DNA of 64,000 bases from Mangrovicoccus sp. HB161399. Its GTDB lineage: Bacteria > Pseudomonadota > Alphaproteobacteria > Rhodobacterales > Rhodobacteraceae. The position numbers were made by a program, and so were the translations under genes. The notes under the pieces were generated by a model. It was not told where the DNA came from. It searched no databases and worked only from the letters and a program-made list of their open reading frames with translations. This document shows positions 47,384-57,735 of this stretch, in pieces (within the stretch, counting starts at the first letter, position 1; each line of letters opens with the position of its first letter). The stretch is taken from NCBI RefSeq assembly GCF_013184745.1, contig NZ_JAATVU010000006.1:106982-170981 (forward strand), given 5' to 3'.

Positions 47384-48262
47384 ATGCTGAAGACTGGTCT
47401 CGCGACCTCGACGCTCGCGCTGATGCTCGCCGCCGCCCCCGCCATCGCCCAGGATGGCGCCGCCAAGGCCTTCGAGGAGGCAATCGGCGCGCCGCAGCCG
47501 GTGAAGAACTATCCCACCCCCTGGCCGCTGAAGAACCTCATCAAGGACGGCGTGCTGACCGTCGGCACCACCGGCGCCTCCCCGCCCCGCACCTTCGTCG
47601 ACCCGGCCACCTCCGAGCTGACCGGGTCCTATGTCGAGCTGTTCGAGAAGCTCGCCGCCGATCTGGGCCTGAAGATCGAGTTCGTCCAGCTCGAATGGGC
47701 GGGCATCCTGCCGGGCCTTGCGGCGGGCCGCTTCGACCTCGCCTGCGACGGTGCGTCGTGGAATCCCGACCGGCTGGGATCGGACCAGTTCCTGATGACC
47801 TCGCCCACCGGGCTGAACGCCACCGTCGGCATCACCACCAAGGATAGCGGCGTGACCTCCTTCGAGGATGTCGGCGACGCGGTTGTGGGCGGCGTGCGCG
47901 GCGAAATCTATTTCGAGGGCGCCAAGAAGGCGCTGCCCGAGGCCGAGACCACCGAATTCCCCGGCCTGCAGGAAAGCCTGATGGGGCTGATGAACGGCCA
48001 GGCGGGCGTGATCGTGATGAACCTGTCGAACGCCCTGAACACGCTGGAGGAATCGCCAGTGAAGGATCAGCTCGCCATGGTCGGCCCGGCGCTGGAGGTC
48101 TTCCCGCAGAGCCTCTGCGTCAACCCCAACGAGCCCGACCTGCTGGTCGCGGTCAACACGATGCTCGGCAACTACCGCGCAGACGGCACGCTGTCGGAGC
48201 TGATCGGCAAGTACGCGACCTCCACTGCCGAAGTCGACCTGCTGAACCGCATCGGGTACTGA
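47384..48262 (+). CDS. Amino-acid-type ABC transporter substrate-binding protein
   Basis: A 292-residue periplasmic protein of SBP family 3 with a clear signal peptide (TSTLALMLAAAPAIAQ). The mature N-terminus holds LKNLIKDGVLTVGTTGASPPRTFVD and the signature ELTGSYVELFEKLAADLGLKIEFVQLEWAGILPGLAAGRFDLAC. An AGGAG site precedes the ATG. It heads a four-gene importer in the GntR-controlled cluster, so its ligand is probably the compound degraded by the oxidoreductases downstream. Confidence 0.92.
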   Translation: MLKTGLATSTLALMLAAAPAIAQDGAAKAFEEAIGAPQPVKNYPTPWPLKNLIKDGVLTVGTTGASPPRTFVDPATSELTGSYVELFEKLAADLGLKIEFVQLEWAGILPGLAAGRFDLACDGASWNPDRLGSDQFLMTSPTGLNATVGITTKDSGVTSFEDVGDAVVGGVRGEIYFEGAKKALPEAETTEFPGLQESLMGLMNGQAGVIVMNLSNALNTLEESPVKDQLAMVGPALEVFPQSLCVNPNEPDLLVAVNTMLGNYRADGTLSELIGKYATSTAEVDLLNRIGY

Positions 48263-48267
48263 CCCGA

Positions 48268-48933
48268 TTGTCCCTGGATTTCAGCTCCATTCCCACGGTG
48301 GTCCCGGCGCTCCTGAAAGGGGCGGCGGTGACGCTGGAACTGACGCTGGCAGTGCTGGTGCTGGCCACGCCGGGCGGGGTTCTGGTCGCGCTCCTGCGCG
48401 GCGCCCCCTCTCCCGCGCTGCGCGGCGCGGTGATGGGGGCGAGCTGGATCTTCCGGGGCATCCCCCCGCTCCTGCTGCTGTTCTTCGCCTTCTTCGGCCT
48501 GCCGCTGATGGGGCTGACCCTGCCGCCGCTGCCGGCCGCGATCCTGGCGATGACGGTCTACATGTCCTTCTATTTCGGCGAGGTCTTCGCCTCCGGCCTG
48601 GCCTCGGTGCCGAAGGGCCAGTGGCAGGCGGCCGCCGCGCTCGGCCTGCCCAGGCACCGGGTGCTGCTGCGCATCATCCTGCCCCAGACCATTCCCGCGG
48701 CGCTGCCGCCCTACATTTCCCACGCCACCGAGATCCTCAAGGGCACCGCGCTGGCCGCGGCCGTGGCGGTGCCCGAACTGACCTCGGCGGCCAAGAAGGT
48801 CTTCGTCGTCACCTTCCGCCCGATGGAGGTGCTCATCGTCGCGGCCGCGATCTATGCGGTGCTCGATGCCGGGCTCCTGATCCTGCAGATGCTGGGCGAG
48901 CGCTGGTCGGCCCGGCGCCGGGCGCGGAGCTGA
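48268..48933 (+). CDS. ABC transporter permease, HisM/GlnP type
   Basis: A 221-residue permease with about five membrane helices and an EAA loop ([25 protein letters not shown]). The TTG at 48268, five bases after the binding-protein stop, is the only suitable start, so translation is probably coupled. It pairs with the next permease. Confidence 0.88.
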   Translation: MSLDFSSIPTVVPALLKGAAVTLELTLAVLVLATPGGVLVALLRGAPSPALRGAVMGASWIFRGIPPLLLLFFAFFGLPLMGLTLPPLPAAILAMTVYMSFYFGEVFASGLASVPKGQWQAAAALGLPRHRVLLRIILPQTIPAALPPYISHATEILKGTALAAAVAVPELTSAAKKVFVVTFRPMEVLIVAAAIYAVLDAGLLILQMLGERWSARRRARS

Positions 48934-48934
48934 C

Positions 48935-49603
48935 ATGCCCGCCTGGTCCGTCATCGCCCCCTACTGGCCGAACCTCCTCTCCGGCTTCTGGATCACGGTC
49001 CAGCTCTCGTTCTGGACGCTGCTGCTGGCGACGCCCATCGCGCTCGCCATCGCGCTGGCCCGCGAGACCGGCCCCCGCTGGGCGGCGCTCCCCCTCGCCA
49101 TCCTGGTCAATGCGGTGCGGCTCCTGCCGGCGCTGATCGTGCTCTATTTCGTCTTCTACGGCATGCCGCAATTCGGCATCCGGCTGAAGCCCTTCGCGGC
49201 GGCCAGCATCGGCCTCGTCGCCATGGGCGCCGCCTATATGAGCGAGGACATGCGCGGCGCCATCGCCGCCGTGCCGAAGGGCCAGCTCTCGGCTGCGGCG
49301 GCGCTCGGACTGCCGCGCACCCACGCCATCCGCCGCATCCTGCTGCCGCAGGCGCTGCCCCTGATGATCCCGCCCTACATGACCCGCGCCATCATCATGG
49401 TGAAGGGCACCTCGCTGGCCTCCATGGTCTCGGTCGCCGACCTGACCGCCGAGGCGACGCGGGCCTCCTCGATCACCTACCAGCCCTATGTCTTCCTGCT
49501 GATCGCCGGGGGGTTCTACCTCGCGCTCAACGGCATCCTCGCCCTGATCCAGGCTCTGGCGGAACGGCATCTGCGGCTCAGCCGACGGACTGCCGCCGCA
49601 TGA
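48935..49603 (+). CDS. ABC transporter permease, HisQ/GlnP type
   Basis: A 222-residue permease with the EAA loop [25 protein letters not shown] and '[14 protein letters not shown]', typical of polar amino acid importers. It starts 1 base after the previous stop and its own stop overlaps the ATPase start (ATGA), so the whole importer is one coupled unit. Confidence 0.92.
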   Translation: MPAWSVIAPYWPNLLSGFWITVQLSFWTLLLATPIALAIALARETGPRWAALPLAILVNAVRLLPALIVLYFVFYGMPQFGIRLKPFAAASIGLVAMGAAYMSEDMRGAIAAVPKGQLSAAAALGLPRTHAIRRILLPQALPLMIPPYMTRAIIMVKGTSLASMVSVADLTAEATRASSITYQPYVFLLIAGGFYLALNGILALIQALAERHLRLSRRTAAA

Positions 49604-50376
49604 CTGCCCCCATCGTTTCCGTGAAATCCGTGACCCGCCGCTATGGCAGCTTCATGGCGCTTGACGACGTGTCGCTCGACGTGATGCCCGGCGAGGTGGT
49701 CGCGATCATCGGCGCCTCGGGCTCGGGCAAGTCGACGCTCCTGCGCACCATCAACCATCTCGACCCGCCGGACGAGGGCCAGGTCTGGATCGACGGCCGG
49801 CTGATGGGCGTCGCCGAGGGCGCGCGCGGACCCCGCCGCCTGTCCGAACGCGACCTGCGCCGCCAGCGCTCCGAGGTCGGCATGGTGTTCCAGCATTTCC
49901 ACCTCTTCCCGCATTTCACCGTGCTGCAGAACCTGATCGAGGCGCCAATGGCGGTGCGCGGGCTCTCGCGTCCCGCCGCCACGGAGCGCGCCGAAGGGCT
50001 CCTGGCCGAGGTCGGGCTCGAGGGCCGCGGCGGTGCCTTTCCGGCCGAGCTTTCCGGCGGCCAGCAGCAGCGCGTCGCCATCGCCCGCGCGCTCGCCATG
50101 CAGCCCAAGGTCATGCTCTTCGACGAGCCGACCTCGGCGCTCGACCCCGAACTGGTGGGCGAGGTGCTGCGCGTCATGAAACGCCTCGCCGAGGGCGGCA
50201 TGACCATGCTGGTCGTCACCCATGAAATGGATTTCGCCGAGGAGGCCGCCGACCGCGTGGTGTTCTTCGACAAGGGCCGCATCGTCGAGACCGGCCCGCC
50301 GGCCCAGCTCCTGCGCAGCCCCTCCGAGCCCCGCACGCAGGCCTTCCTGCAACGACTGCTGAGAAAAGACCGATGA
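49600..50376 (+). CDS. ABC transporter ATPase, GlnQ/HisP type
   Basis: A 258-residue ATPase: Walker [11 protein letters not shown] loop [15 protein letters not shown], signature [16 protein letters not shown], Walker [21 protein letters not shown] loop VTHEMDFA. It powers the polar amino acid-type importer. Its stop overlaps the start of the GMC oxidoreductase gene (ATGA), linking uptake directly to catabolism. Confidence 0.94.
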   Translation: MTAPIVSVKSVTRRYGSFMALDDVSLDVMPGEVVAIIGASGSGKSTLLRTINHLDPPDEGQVWIDGRLMGVAEGARGPRRLSERDLRRQRSEVGMVFQHFHLFPHFTVLQNLIEAPMAVRGLSRPAATERAEGLLAEVGLEGRGGAFPAELSGGQQQRVAIARALAMQPKVMLFDEPTSALDPELVGEVLRVMKRLAEGGMTMLVVTHEMDFAEEAADRVVFFDKGRIVETGPPAQLLRSPSEPRTQAFLQRLLRKDR

Positions 50377-52601
50377 CCGACATGCTGACCCCGCCTGAAC
50401 GCCAAGTCCTGGACGCGCTCTTCGACCGGATCTTCCCGCCCGGCGAGGGCACCCCCGGCGCAGTGGAGATCGGGGCGGCGGAGTATGTCGCGGCGGCGCT
50501 GGCCGGTCCCTATGCCGGGCATCTGGCCCTCTACCGCCAGACGCTGGCCGCGCTCGGCGCGGCGGGCTTCGGCACGGCGGAGGCAGAGGCGCAGGACCGC
50601 CTGGTGGCCGCGCTGGAGGATGGCACCCTGCCCGGCCTGCCGCATCCGGCCGGGCATTCCGCCTTCGACCTGATCTGGCGTCACCTGCGCGAGGGTCTGT
50701 TCTGCGACCCGGCCCATGGCGGCAACCGCGACATGGCGGGCTGGCGGCTGATCGGCTTTCCCGGGGCGCAGAACGGCTATGAGGAGGCCGAGCAGACCGT
50801 CGGCCGCAAGGTGGCGCGCGATCCCCAGCCGATGGCGTCCCTGTCGCAGGATGCGCGGCTGGCCGAGGTTCCGCAGACCCGGCCGGCCGGCGCGCCGATC
50901 GACGGCGCCGATGCGGTGATCGTCGGCGGCGGCTTCGTCGGCAGCTTCATGGCGCTGAAGCTGGTGCGCGCAGGCAAGCGCGTGGTGATGCTGGAGGCGG
51001 GCTCCCCCCGCCATGGCCGCGAACACGCGATGGACGAGTTGTCCGCCACCGCCTTCCGCAACCTGGGCGGGGCCGAGAAATTCAATGCCGAGGTGCCGAC
51101 CTGGCGGCTCAACCCGGAGAGCCCCGCCCGCCCCGCGAGCATGAGCCAGGGGCTGGAGACCCGGCTCGGCGGCAATTCCGTCGCCTGGGGCGCGGTGGCG
51201 ATGCGCTTCTACGAGGATGATTTCGAGATCCATTCGAAGACGGTCGCGAAATACGGGGCGGAGCGTCTGCCCGAGGGCCATGCGGTCGCCGACTGGCCGA
51301 TGAGCTACCGCGATCTGGAGCCCTTCTATGACGAGGCCGAGGAGTGGCTGGGCGTCTCGGGCCATGCCGGCGGGCCGCGCGATGGCGGGCGCAGCCGCGG
51401 CAACCCGTTCGAGGCGCCGCGCGCCAAGCCCTACGAGATGCCCGCCCTGCGCCGCTCGGGCCTTGGCGCGCGTTTCGCCGGGGCCGCCGAAACGCTCGGC
51501 TATCACCCGTTCGCGCTGCCCGCCGCGATCCTGACGGCGCCCTACAAGGGCCGCCATGCCTGCACCTATTGCAGCTTCTGCTCGCGCTTCGGCTGCCATG
51601 TCGATGCCAAGGCCTCGGCGCAGAACACCGTGCTGCCCGAAGCGCTGGCCTCCGGGCTTCTGACCATCGTCACCGGCGCGCGCGTCACCGAGATCGTCAC
51701 CGAAGGCGGCCGCGCCACGGGCGCGCGCTACCGCACGACGGACGGCGCCGAGCATGTCCAGTCCGGGCGCCAGATCATCGTCGCGACCTACGCCTTCGAG
51801 AACACGCGGCTGCTGCTGCTGTCGCGCGACGCGGACCACCCCGACGGGCTCGGCAACAACCAGGGCCAGGTCGGGCGCTACTACATGACCCGCCAGCAGC
51901 CCTCGGTCTATGCGGTCTTCGACGGCGAGCCGGTCAACCGCTTCATCGGCCCGACCGCGCAGGCTCAGGCCATTGCCGATCTCAGCTGCGACCACTTCGA
52001 CCATGCGGACAAGGATTTCATCCGCGGCGGGCGGATCGCGGTCTTCAACCAGTACCTGCCGATCGAGGCGTCGGGCGTGCTGCCCCCGGACGTGCCGCGC
52101 TGGGGCGCCGCCTGGCGGGACTTCTTCGTGAAGAACTACAACTCGATCTCGATGCTGTTCCTCGATCCCGAGATCCTGCCGAGCCAGAACAACCGGCTCG
52201 ATCTCGACGACACGGTGACCGACGATCTCGGCCGCCCGGTGGTGCGCATCACTTTCGATATCGGCGGCAACGAGAAGAAGATGATCCCCTGGCTGCAGGA
52301 TCGCGCCGAGGAAATCGCCCGCGGCATGGGCGCGACCCGGACCTGGCGGCGCCCGGCGCTGACCGGGCCGATCTCCACCCACGACACGGGGGGCACGCGG
52401 ATGGGCCATGATCCGGCGACATCGGTCACAGACGGCTTCGGCCGCGTCCATGACACGCCCGGCCTGACCGTGGTCGGCGGGTCGAGCTTCGTCTCGCTGC
52501 CGCCCGTGAACCCGGCGCTGACCATTCTGGCGCTGTCGCTCAGAGCCGCCGGGGCCGTGATCGCCGATCTGGCCGAAACCCGCCTGGAGGAAACCGCATG
52601 A
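50373..52601 (+). CDS. GMC-family flavoprotein oxidoreductase fused to a subunit-3-like domain
   Basis: A 742-residue protein. Residues about 8-165 resemble gluconate 2-dehydrogenase subunit 3 ([28 protein letters not shown]), normally a separate Tat-exported small subunit. Residues 180-740 are a GMC dehydrogenase with FAD motif [11 protein letters not shown] (about 182) and the C-terminal [11 protein letters not shown] (about 668) next to the active site. A cysteine cluster, Cys397, 400, 403 and 408 ([12 protein letters not shown]), may bind an Fe-S centre as in some FAD-dependent glucose dehydrogenases. No Tat or Sec signal is visible, so it appears cytoplasmic. It starts in an overlap with the ATPase and ends in an overlap with the next oxidase. 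The substrate, an alcohol group, is unknown. Confidence 0.88.
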   Translation: MTDMLTPPERQVLDALFDRIFPPGEGTPGAVEIGAAEYVAAALAGPYAGHLALYRQTLAALGAAGFGTAEAEAQDRLVAALEDGTLPGLPHPAGHSAFDLIWRHLREGLFCDPAHGGNRDMAGWRLIGFPGAQNGYEEAEQTVGRKVARDPQPMASLSQDARLAEVPQTRPAGAPIDGADAVIVGGGFVGSFMALKLVRAGKRVVMLEAGSPRHGREHAMDELSATAFRNLGGAEKFNAEVPTWRLNPESPARPASMSQGLETRLGGNSVAWGAVAMRFYEDDFEIHSKTVAKYGAERLPEGHAVADWPMSYRDLEPFYDEAEEWLGVSGHAGGPRDGGRSRGNPFEAPRAKPYEMPALRRSGLGARFAGAAETLGYHPFALPAAILTAPYKGRHACTYCSFCSRFGCHVDAKASAQNTVLPEALASGLLTIVTGARVTEIVTEGGRATGARYRTTDGAEHVQSGRQIIVATYAFENTRLLLLSRDADHPDGLGNNQGQVGRYYMTRQQPSVYAVFDGEPVNRFIGPTAQAQAIADLSCDHFDHADKDFIRGGRIAVFNQYLPIEASGVLPPDVPRWGAAWRDFFVKNYNSISMLFLDPEILPSQNNRLDLDDTVTDDLGRPVVRITFDIGGNEKKMIPWLQDRAEEIARGMGATRTWRRPALTGPISTHDTGGTRMGHDPATSVTDGFGRVHDTPGLTVVGGSSFVSLPPVNPALTILALSLRAAGAVIADLAETRLEETA

Positions 52602-53755
52602 GCCCCGATGTCATCGTCCTGGGCGCCGGCGTCACTGGCGGCGCCATCGCCTGGCATCTGGCGAGATCCGGGGCAAAGGTCGCGCTCGTCGATGCCGCAG
52701 GTCCGGCCGCAGCACCCTCGGCAAGCTGGGCCAGCGCCGGCGGGCTGCGCAGCCAGGGCCGCCACGCCGCCGACCAGCCGCTGACCCTGATGGCCGCCGC
52801 GCGCTGGCCCTTGCTCGGGGCCGAGCTCGGGGCCGATCTGGAGGAAAGCTTCGGCGGACACCTGCATCTGGCCGAGACCGAGGCGGAGATCCCCGTGATC
52901 GAGGCGCGCATTGCCGCCGATCTGGCCGGCGGGCTTGCCATCGAGCGGGTGGAGCCGGCCCGGATCCGCGAGATTGCCCCCGAGATCACGGCCCGCGCGC
53001 TGCTCGGCGCCTATACGCAAGGCGACGGGCAGGCGCATCCGGGCCGTGTGGCCCGCGCCTTTGCCGCCGCCGCGGCACGCGAGGGCGCGGCGCTGCGTTT
53101 CGGCCAGGCGGCCAGGCTGCTGCCCGGGGCGGACGGCGTTGCCGGGGTCGCCTTTGCCGATGGCAGCGCGCTGAAGGCGGGCACGACCGTCGTGGCAGCC
53201 GGGGCCTGGACGGAGGCGCTGCTGGCGCCCTTCGGCCTCGACCTGCCGATCCGGGCGCGCGGGCTGCAGATGCTGCTGTCGGATATCGCGCCGCGGGATC
53301 TGCTGGCCCCGACCGTCACCGCCGTCGGGCGCAACCTGTCGCTGAAGCAGCTCCGCTCGGGCGCCTTCATGATGGGCGGGCGCTGGTTCGCGCGGCCGAC
53401 CGGGCGCGGGCTGGAGACGCTGCCGCTCGACGCCCATGCCGCGAAGCAATGGGCCGGGGCGGCCGCCATCCTGCCGCGTCTCGCCCGCCACCGGCTCGTG
53501 CATCAATGGGCCGGGACCGAGGCGCAGTCGATCGACGGCAATCCCTTCATCGGACGGTCGCTGCCCGGGCTCTACCTCGCCTGCGGCTTCTCGAACCACG
53601 GCTTCCAGATCTGCCCGGCGGTGGGCGAGCTCGTCGCCCGCGACCTGGCCACCGGGTCCGAGCCGCTGCTGGCGCCCTTCGCGACGGACCGCATCGCGCC
53701 TGACGCCGCAAGGCTGGCGGCCTTCCGCGCCGAGCCGATCCTCGAGGTCGCCTGA
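52598..53755 (+). CDS. DAO-family FAD-dependent amine/amino acid oxidoreductase (first copy)
   Basis: A 385-residue flavoprotein related to glycine/sarcosine/D-amino acid oxidases. It opens with the FAD site VIVLGAGVTGGAIAWHLARSG and ends with 'GLYLACGFSNHGFQICPAVGELVARDL', where an Asn-His pair contacts the flavin region. The middle holds the substrate-domain strand 'GRVARAFAAAAAREGA'. Such enzymes remove methyl groups or deaminate secondary amines. The ATG overlaps the GMC stop. Confidence 0.88.
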   Translation: MSPDVIVLGAGVTGGAIAWHLARSGAKVALVDAAGPAAAPSASWASAGGLRSQGRHAADQPLTLMAAARWPLLGAELGADLEESFGGHLHLAETEAEIPVIEARIAADLAGGLAIERVEPARIREIAPEITARALLGAYTQGDGQAHPGRVARAFAAAAAREGAALRFGQAARLLPGADGVAGVAFADGSALKAGTTVVAAGAWTEALLAPFGLDLPIRARGLQMLLSDIAPRDLLAPTVTAVGRNLSLKQLRSGAFMMGGRWFARPTGRGLETLPLDAHAAKQWAGAAAILPRLARHRLVHQWAGTEAQSIDGNPFIGRSLPGLYLACGFSNHGFQICPAVGELVARDLATGSEPLLAPFATDRIAPDAARLAAFRAEPILEVA

Positions 53756-53758
53756 GCC

Positions 53759-55717
53759 ATGACCGCCTTTCCGCGCCTGATGGAGCCGATCCGGCTCGGC
53801 CGCTGCGAGATCGCCAACCGCATCGTGCTGACCGGCCACGGCACCGGCATGCCGAAGGACGGCACGCCGAACGACCAGATGATCGCCTATTACGAGGAGC
53901 GCGCGAAAGGCGGCACCGGGCTCATCATGCTGGGCTCGCAGCAGGTCCACCCGTCCTCGCCGGGGATCACCGGGCTCCTGTGCAACTATGACGACCGGAT
54001 CATTCCCGGGCTCGCGCGGCTGGCGCGCGCGGTGCAGCGCCATGGCACGAAGGTCTTCGGCTATCTGTCGCATATGGGCTTTGCCACCTCCGCCCGCCCT
54101 GTGCCGCTCTGGTCGGCCTCAGCGGGCTACGAGGAGAAATACGGCGAGGTCGCACATGAGATGACCGCGGCCGAGATCGCGATGATCGTGGCGGCCCATG
54201 CCGATGCGGCGGCGCGCTGCATCGAGGCGGGGCTCGACGGGATCGAGGTGCATTGCGGCCACGGGCTTCTGGTGCAGCAGTTCCTGTCGCCGCTCTCCAA
54301 CCACCGCAGCGACGGCTATGGCGGCAGCCGGGAGAACCGGGCGCGCTTTGCCATGGAGATCCTCGCCGCGGTGCGCGCCCGCATCGGTCCGGACGTGCCG
54401 CTGGGCATCCGCTGTTCCGGCGACGAGCTGGTGCCGGGCGGGCTCGGTGCCGGGGAAATGGCGGAGATCGTGCCGATGCTGGTGGCGGCGGGCCGGCTCG
54501 ATTTCGTCGATGTCTCCGCCGGAACCGATGGCAATCTGGTGTCGAACATGCTCCACGAGCCGCCGATGGGCCTGCCGCCGGGGCCGTTCCGCCCGGTCGC
54601 CCGCACCATCCGGGAGCGCATCGGCGTGCCGGTGATCCATGGCACCCGCATCCATACCGCCGAGTTTGCCGAAGAGATGCTGGAAGCGGGCGACGCCGAC
54701 ATGGCCGGGATGGCGCGCGCGCTGATTGCCGATCCGCATCTGCCGCGCAAGGCCCGCGAGGGCACGCCGGAGCGCATCACCCCCTGCATCGCCTGCGAGC
54801 AGGCCTGTTTCGGGCGGCTCTACCGCGGACGGGCGATCAGCTGCCTCGGCAATCCGGTCACCGGGCGCGAGACCGAGCTGGCAGCGCCCGCATCCGTCCT
54901 GGCCCCGCAGAAGGTCCTGGTGATCGGCGGCGGCCCGGCCGGGATGGAGGCCGCGCTTGCCGCGGCGCGGCGCGGCCATCGCGTCACGCTCGCCGAGGCG
55001 ACGGAGCGGCTGGGCGGCCGGCTCGACCTTGCCCGCCGCCCCGTCGGGCGCAGCGAATGGGCGCGGCTCATCGGGTTCAAGGCGGCCGAGCTCGCGCGGG
55101 CCGGCGTGACCGTGCGCACCGGCGTGGCGGCGGACCGCGCGCTGATTGCGGCGCTGGCGCCCGGCCGGGCGATCCTGGCCACCGGCGCCGTGCCGCGTCC
55201 CTTCCTGCTGCCCGGGGCTCCGCCCGGGACGATCCTGACGCTCGACGAGGCCGTTCTCGACTGGTCCGAAGGCGGCAGCCGGATCGGCCGGCGCGTGCTG
55301 GTCCATGACGGGATGAACCGTGCCCCGGCGCTGGCCCTGGCGCTCAGCCTCGCGCAGTCGGGCCATGAGGTGACGCTCTCGACCGCGGCCTTCCATGCCG
55401 GGCAGAACCTCGAAATCCAGAACCTCACCTATTTCCAGCGCGAATGCCTGCGGGCCGGGGTGCGGTTCCTGGCCACGGTCGTGCCGCTGCGCGTCGAGGA
55501 CGGGGCGGTCGTCTTCCACAACGTGATGACCCGGACCGAGACGGAGCGGCTGGCCGCCGACAGCCTCGTCGCTGCCCTGCCCGGCCTGCCGCGGAACGGG
55601 CTTGCCGCCGATCTGGAGGCGCTCGGCATTCCCTACGAGGTGATCGGAGACGCCTATGCGCCGCGCGATGCCGAAGCGGCGATCCTCGAGGGGCTCGAAG
55701 CGGGGCTCCGGGCATGA
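53759..55717 (+). CDS. TMADH/2,4-dienoyl-CoA reductase-type FMN, Fe-S, FAD oxidoreductase
   Basis: A 652-residue iron-sulfur flavoprotein. An old-yellow-enzyme barrel (residues about 5-335; HCGHGLLVQQFLSPLSNHRSDGYGGS) binds FMN, Cys343, Cys346, Cys350 and Cys362 hold a [4Fe-4S] cluster (CIACEQAC), and a nucleotide domain follows (GGGPAGMEAALAAARRGH, about 391). This order is that of trimethylamine and histamine dehydrogenases and the N-methylproline/betaine demethylases. With two DAO-type oxidases next to it, demethylation of an N-methylated substrate is the most natural reading, but it is an inference. It starts 3 bp after the previous stop. Confidence 0.9.
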   Translation: MTAFPRLMEPIRLGRCEIANRIVLTGHGTGMPKDGTPNDQMIAYYEERAKGGTGLIMLGSQQVHPSSPGITGLLCNYDDRIIPGLARLARAVQRHGTKVFGYLSHMGFATSARPVPLWSASAGYEEKYGEVAHEMTAAEIAMIVAAHADAAARCIEAGLDGIEVHCGHGLLVQQFLSPLSNHRSDGYGGSRENRARFAMEILAAVRARIGPDVPLGIRCSGDELVPGGLGAGEMAEIVPMLVAAGRLDFVDVSAGTDGNLVSNMLHEPPMGLPPGPFRPVARTIRERIGVPVIHGTRIHTAEFAEEMLEAGDADMAGMARALIADPHLPRKAREGTPERITPCIACEQACFGRLYRGRAISCLGNPVTGRETELAAPASVLAPQKVLVIGGGPAGMEAALAAARRGHRVTLAEATERLGGRLDLARRPVGRSEWARLIGFKAAELARAGVTVRTGVAADRALIAALAPGRAILATGAVPRPFLLPGAPPGTILTLDEAVLDWSEGGSRIGRRVLVHDGMNRAPALALALSLAQSGHEVTLSTAAFHAGQNLEIQNLTYFQRECLRAGVRFLATVVPLRVEDGAVVFHNVMTRTETERLAADSLVAALPGLPRNGLAADLEALGIPYEVIGDAYAPRDAEAAILEGLEAGLRA

Positions 55718-56009
55718 CCGGCCGGGATGGCGCCGCAGCGGCGCAAGCCGCAGCCGCTGCGCGCATCGCAGGCGGTCAGCCTTCCGGCCGCGCCGCGGAG
55801 GCGCCAGGGACCCGATCGCCGCGAAAGATGGCGCGGAGCGCCCCTGCCGCAAGGCCCGCACCCGTCGCTCCGCAGCGCGGCCGGCTCCCCGGGGCCGGCA
55901 CCGGATTGCGGCGGCTGCCCGCCGCACGGCGCCCCGGAGCGGCCCAGTCGCACCGCCCCCTGCCGGTCCGGGCCGCAGGCGCAGTGCGGCGCAGCGCGGA
56001 GAGACCTGC
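55718..56009. other. 292-bp gap within the catabolic cluster
   Basis: GC-rich sequence with no recognised gene. The frame of the second oxidase is open back to 55656, but these extra residues have no flavoprotein character and no ribosome site. It is the only gap of this size in an otherwise tightly packed cluster. Confidence 0.45.
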
Positions 56010-57299
56010 ATGACCGGCAATGGATCGCTCTGGGAACGGCTGGCGCCGCCCGCCCCGTACTGCCCGCCGCTTGAGGGGAGCGCCAGAACCGACTTGGCCG
56101 TGATCGGCGGCGGATTTCTCGGGCTCTCGGCAGCGCTGCATGCGGCGGAGGCTGGCATGGATGTGGTGCTGCTGGAGGCCGAAGGCCCCGGTTTCGGTGC
56201 GTCGGGGCGCAATACCGGCTTCGTCGTGCCCTCGCTTAAATCCGCGCTCGGTCCGGCAGAGGCCGAAGCCCTTCTCGGGCAGCCCCATGCCGCGCGCCTG
56301 CTGCGGCTGGTGGCCGGCTCCGGCGATGCGGTTTTCGGGCTGATCGAGCGGCACGGGCTGGAGGTCGCCCGCGCGCGGAACGGCTGGCTCCAGCCCGGGC
56401 ACAGCACGGCCGCGGAGGCGATGCTGAAAGGCCGGCTGCCCGCGCTGCTGGAAGCCGGGGTCGATGCCGAATTCCTGTCCCGCGGCGAGATGCTGGCCCT
56501 GGCCGGGCTGCCGTCGCTGCATGGCGGGCTGCGCGTCGCCTCGGGCGGGCAGATCAACCCGCTGGCCTATGCCCGCGGGCTGGCCCGCGCCGCGCTGGCC
56601 GCCGGGGTGCGGATCCATGCCGGAAGCCGCGCATCGGGCCTGCAGGAGACCGCCACGGGCTGGCGCGTGGCCACGGCGGCGGGCGAAGTCGCCGCGCGGC
56701 AGGCGCTGCTGGCGACGAACGCGATGGTCGGCCCGCTCTGCCCGCCGATGCGCGACGGGATCGTGCCGGTGCGGGTGTACCAGGTGGCGACCCAGCCGCT
56801 GCCGGATGAGTTCCGCCGCCGCATCCTGCCCGCCATGGCCCCGGTCGCCGATACCCGCCGCCATACTTTCGCCCTGCGCTGGACCGAGGACGGACGGCTG
56901 GTCACCGGCGGCATGGCCGTGCCCGGCCCCGGCCGCGACGCCCGCGCAGCCAGGGGCTTCCTCGCGCGCCTGCGCGCCTTCGTGCCCGGCCTGCCTGAGC
57001 TGCGCGCGGACGCGGTCTGGACCGGCACCATTGCCGCCACGATGGACGCGCTGCCGCGCATGGTCCGGCTCGGCCCCGGGCTCTTCGGCGCGATCGGCTG
57101 CAACGGCCGGGGCGTGGCGCTGTCCACCGCGCTCGGCCGCGAAACTGCCGCGCTTCTCGCGGGACGCACCGCCGCGCAGGACTTCGTCCTGCCGGTCACC
57201 GCCCCCCGCCCCGTTCCCATGGCCCGGCTCTCCGGCCTCGGCCCGCATCTCTGGCTGCCCTGGAGCGGCCTGCGGGACCGGCTGGAGGCGCAGGGCTGA
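56010..57299 (+). CDS. DAO-family FAD-dependent oxidoreductase (second copy)
   Basis: A 429-residue flavoprotein. The FAD site is LAVIGGGFLGLSAALHAAEAG, preceded by a 30-residue tract (WERLAPPAPYCPPLEG) like that of gamma-glutamylputrescine oxidase-type (PuuB/OrdL) enzymes. The GCNGRGVALSTALGRETAALLAG end is typical of that subgroup. GGAGAGA precedes the ATG at 56010. It differs clearly from the 385-residue DAO protein upstream, so two separate amine-oxidising steps are likely. Confidence 0.9.
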   Translation: MTGNGSLWERLAPPAPYCPPLEGSARTDLAVIGGGFLGLSAALHAAEAGMDVVLLEAEGPGFGASGRNTGFVVPSLKSALGPAEAEALLGQPHAARLLRLVAGSGDAVFGLIERHGLEVARARNGWLQPGHSTAAEAMLKGRLPALLEAGVDAEFLSRGEMLALAGLPSLHGGLRVASGGQINPLAYARGLARAALAAGVRIHAGSRASGLQETATGWRVATAAGEVAARQALLATNAMVGPLCPPMRDGIVPVRVYQVATQPLPDEFRRRILPAMAPVADTRRHTFALRWTEDGRLVTGGMAVPGPGRDARAARGFLARLRAFVPGLPELRADAVWTGTIAATMDALPRMVRLGPGLFGAIGCNGRGVALSTALGRETAALLAGRTAAQDFVLPVTAPRPVPMARLSGLGPHLWLPWSGLRDRLEAQG

Positions 57300-57323
57300 C
57301 CCCGGCAAGACAGGAGAAACACG

Positions 57324-57692
57324 ATGAGCGACGATCAGATCCGGTGGTCCCGGCAGGAAGACGTGGAGCTGACCTGGGTCCACAAGGACAAGGAGTTCAG
57401 CCACAGGCTGATCACCAACAAGCTGCATGGCAGCCCGATGTCCTTCCACATCACCACCTACATGCCGCATTTCGACGTCATGGTCGAAGGCGACGGCAAG
57501 CATGAGGTGATCCTCTACTGCCTGCATGGCTGGTCGACGCAGATCGTGGAATCGACCGGCATCACGCATCATTTCAAGCAGGGCGACGCGGTCTTCCTGC
57601 CCAAGGACTACCGCTACCGCCACGTCATCGGCGAGGCCGGGCTGGTGATCGCGGTCTGCGCCACCCCCTCGAAGGAAGCGGGCGACATGTGA
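57324..57692 (+). CDS. Cupin-fold protein
   Basis: A 122-residue single-domain cupin. The first motif region (HFDVMVEGDGKHEVILYCLHGWS) has a displaced metal pattern, and the second (KQGDAVFLPKDYRYRHVIGEAG) keeps the usual PxxxxxH spacing. The ATG follows an AGGAG site 24 bp after the oxidase stop. It may be a metal-dependent isomerase/hydrolase or a binding protein for the cluster's substrate. No specific family is recognised. Confidence 0.8.
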   Translation: MSDDQIRWSRQEDVELTWVHKDKEFSHRLITNKLHGSPMSFHITTYMPHFDVMVEGDGKHEVILYCLHGWSTQIVESTGITHHFKQGDAVFLPKDYRYRHVIGEAGLVIAVCATPSKEAGDM

Positions 57693-57735
57693 GCGGCTCC
57701 GCTTGCAAGTCCCCAACGGAGAACAGGACCGAGGC

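Noticed and set aside
49641..52451. 936-residue open frame antisense to the ABC ATPase and GMC gene
   Set aside because: Opposite two well-supported genes; no domain recognised.
54119..56557. 812-residue open frame antisense to the TMADH-like and second DAO genes
   Set aside because: Antisense by-product of high GC; it spans two real genes and the gap between them.
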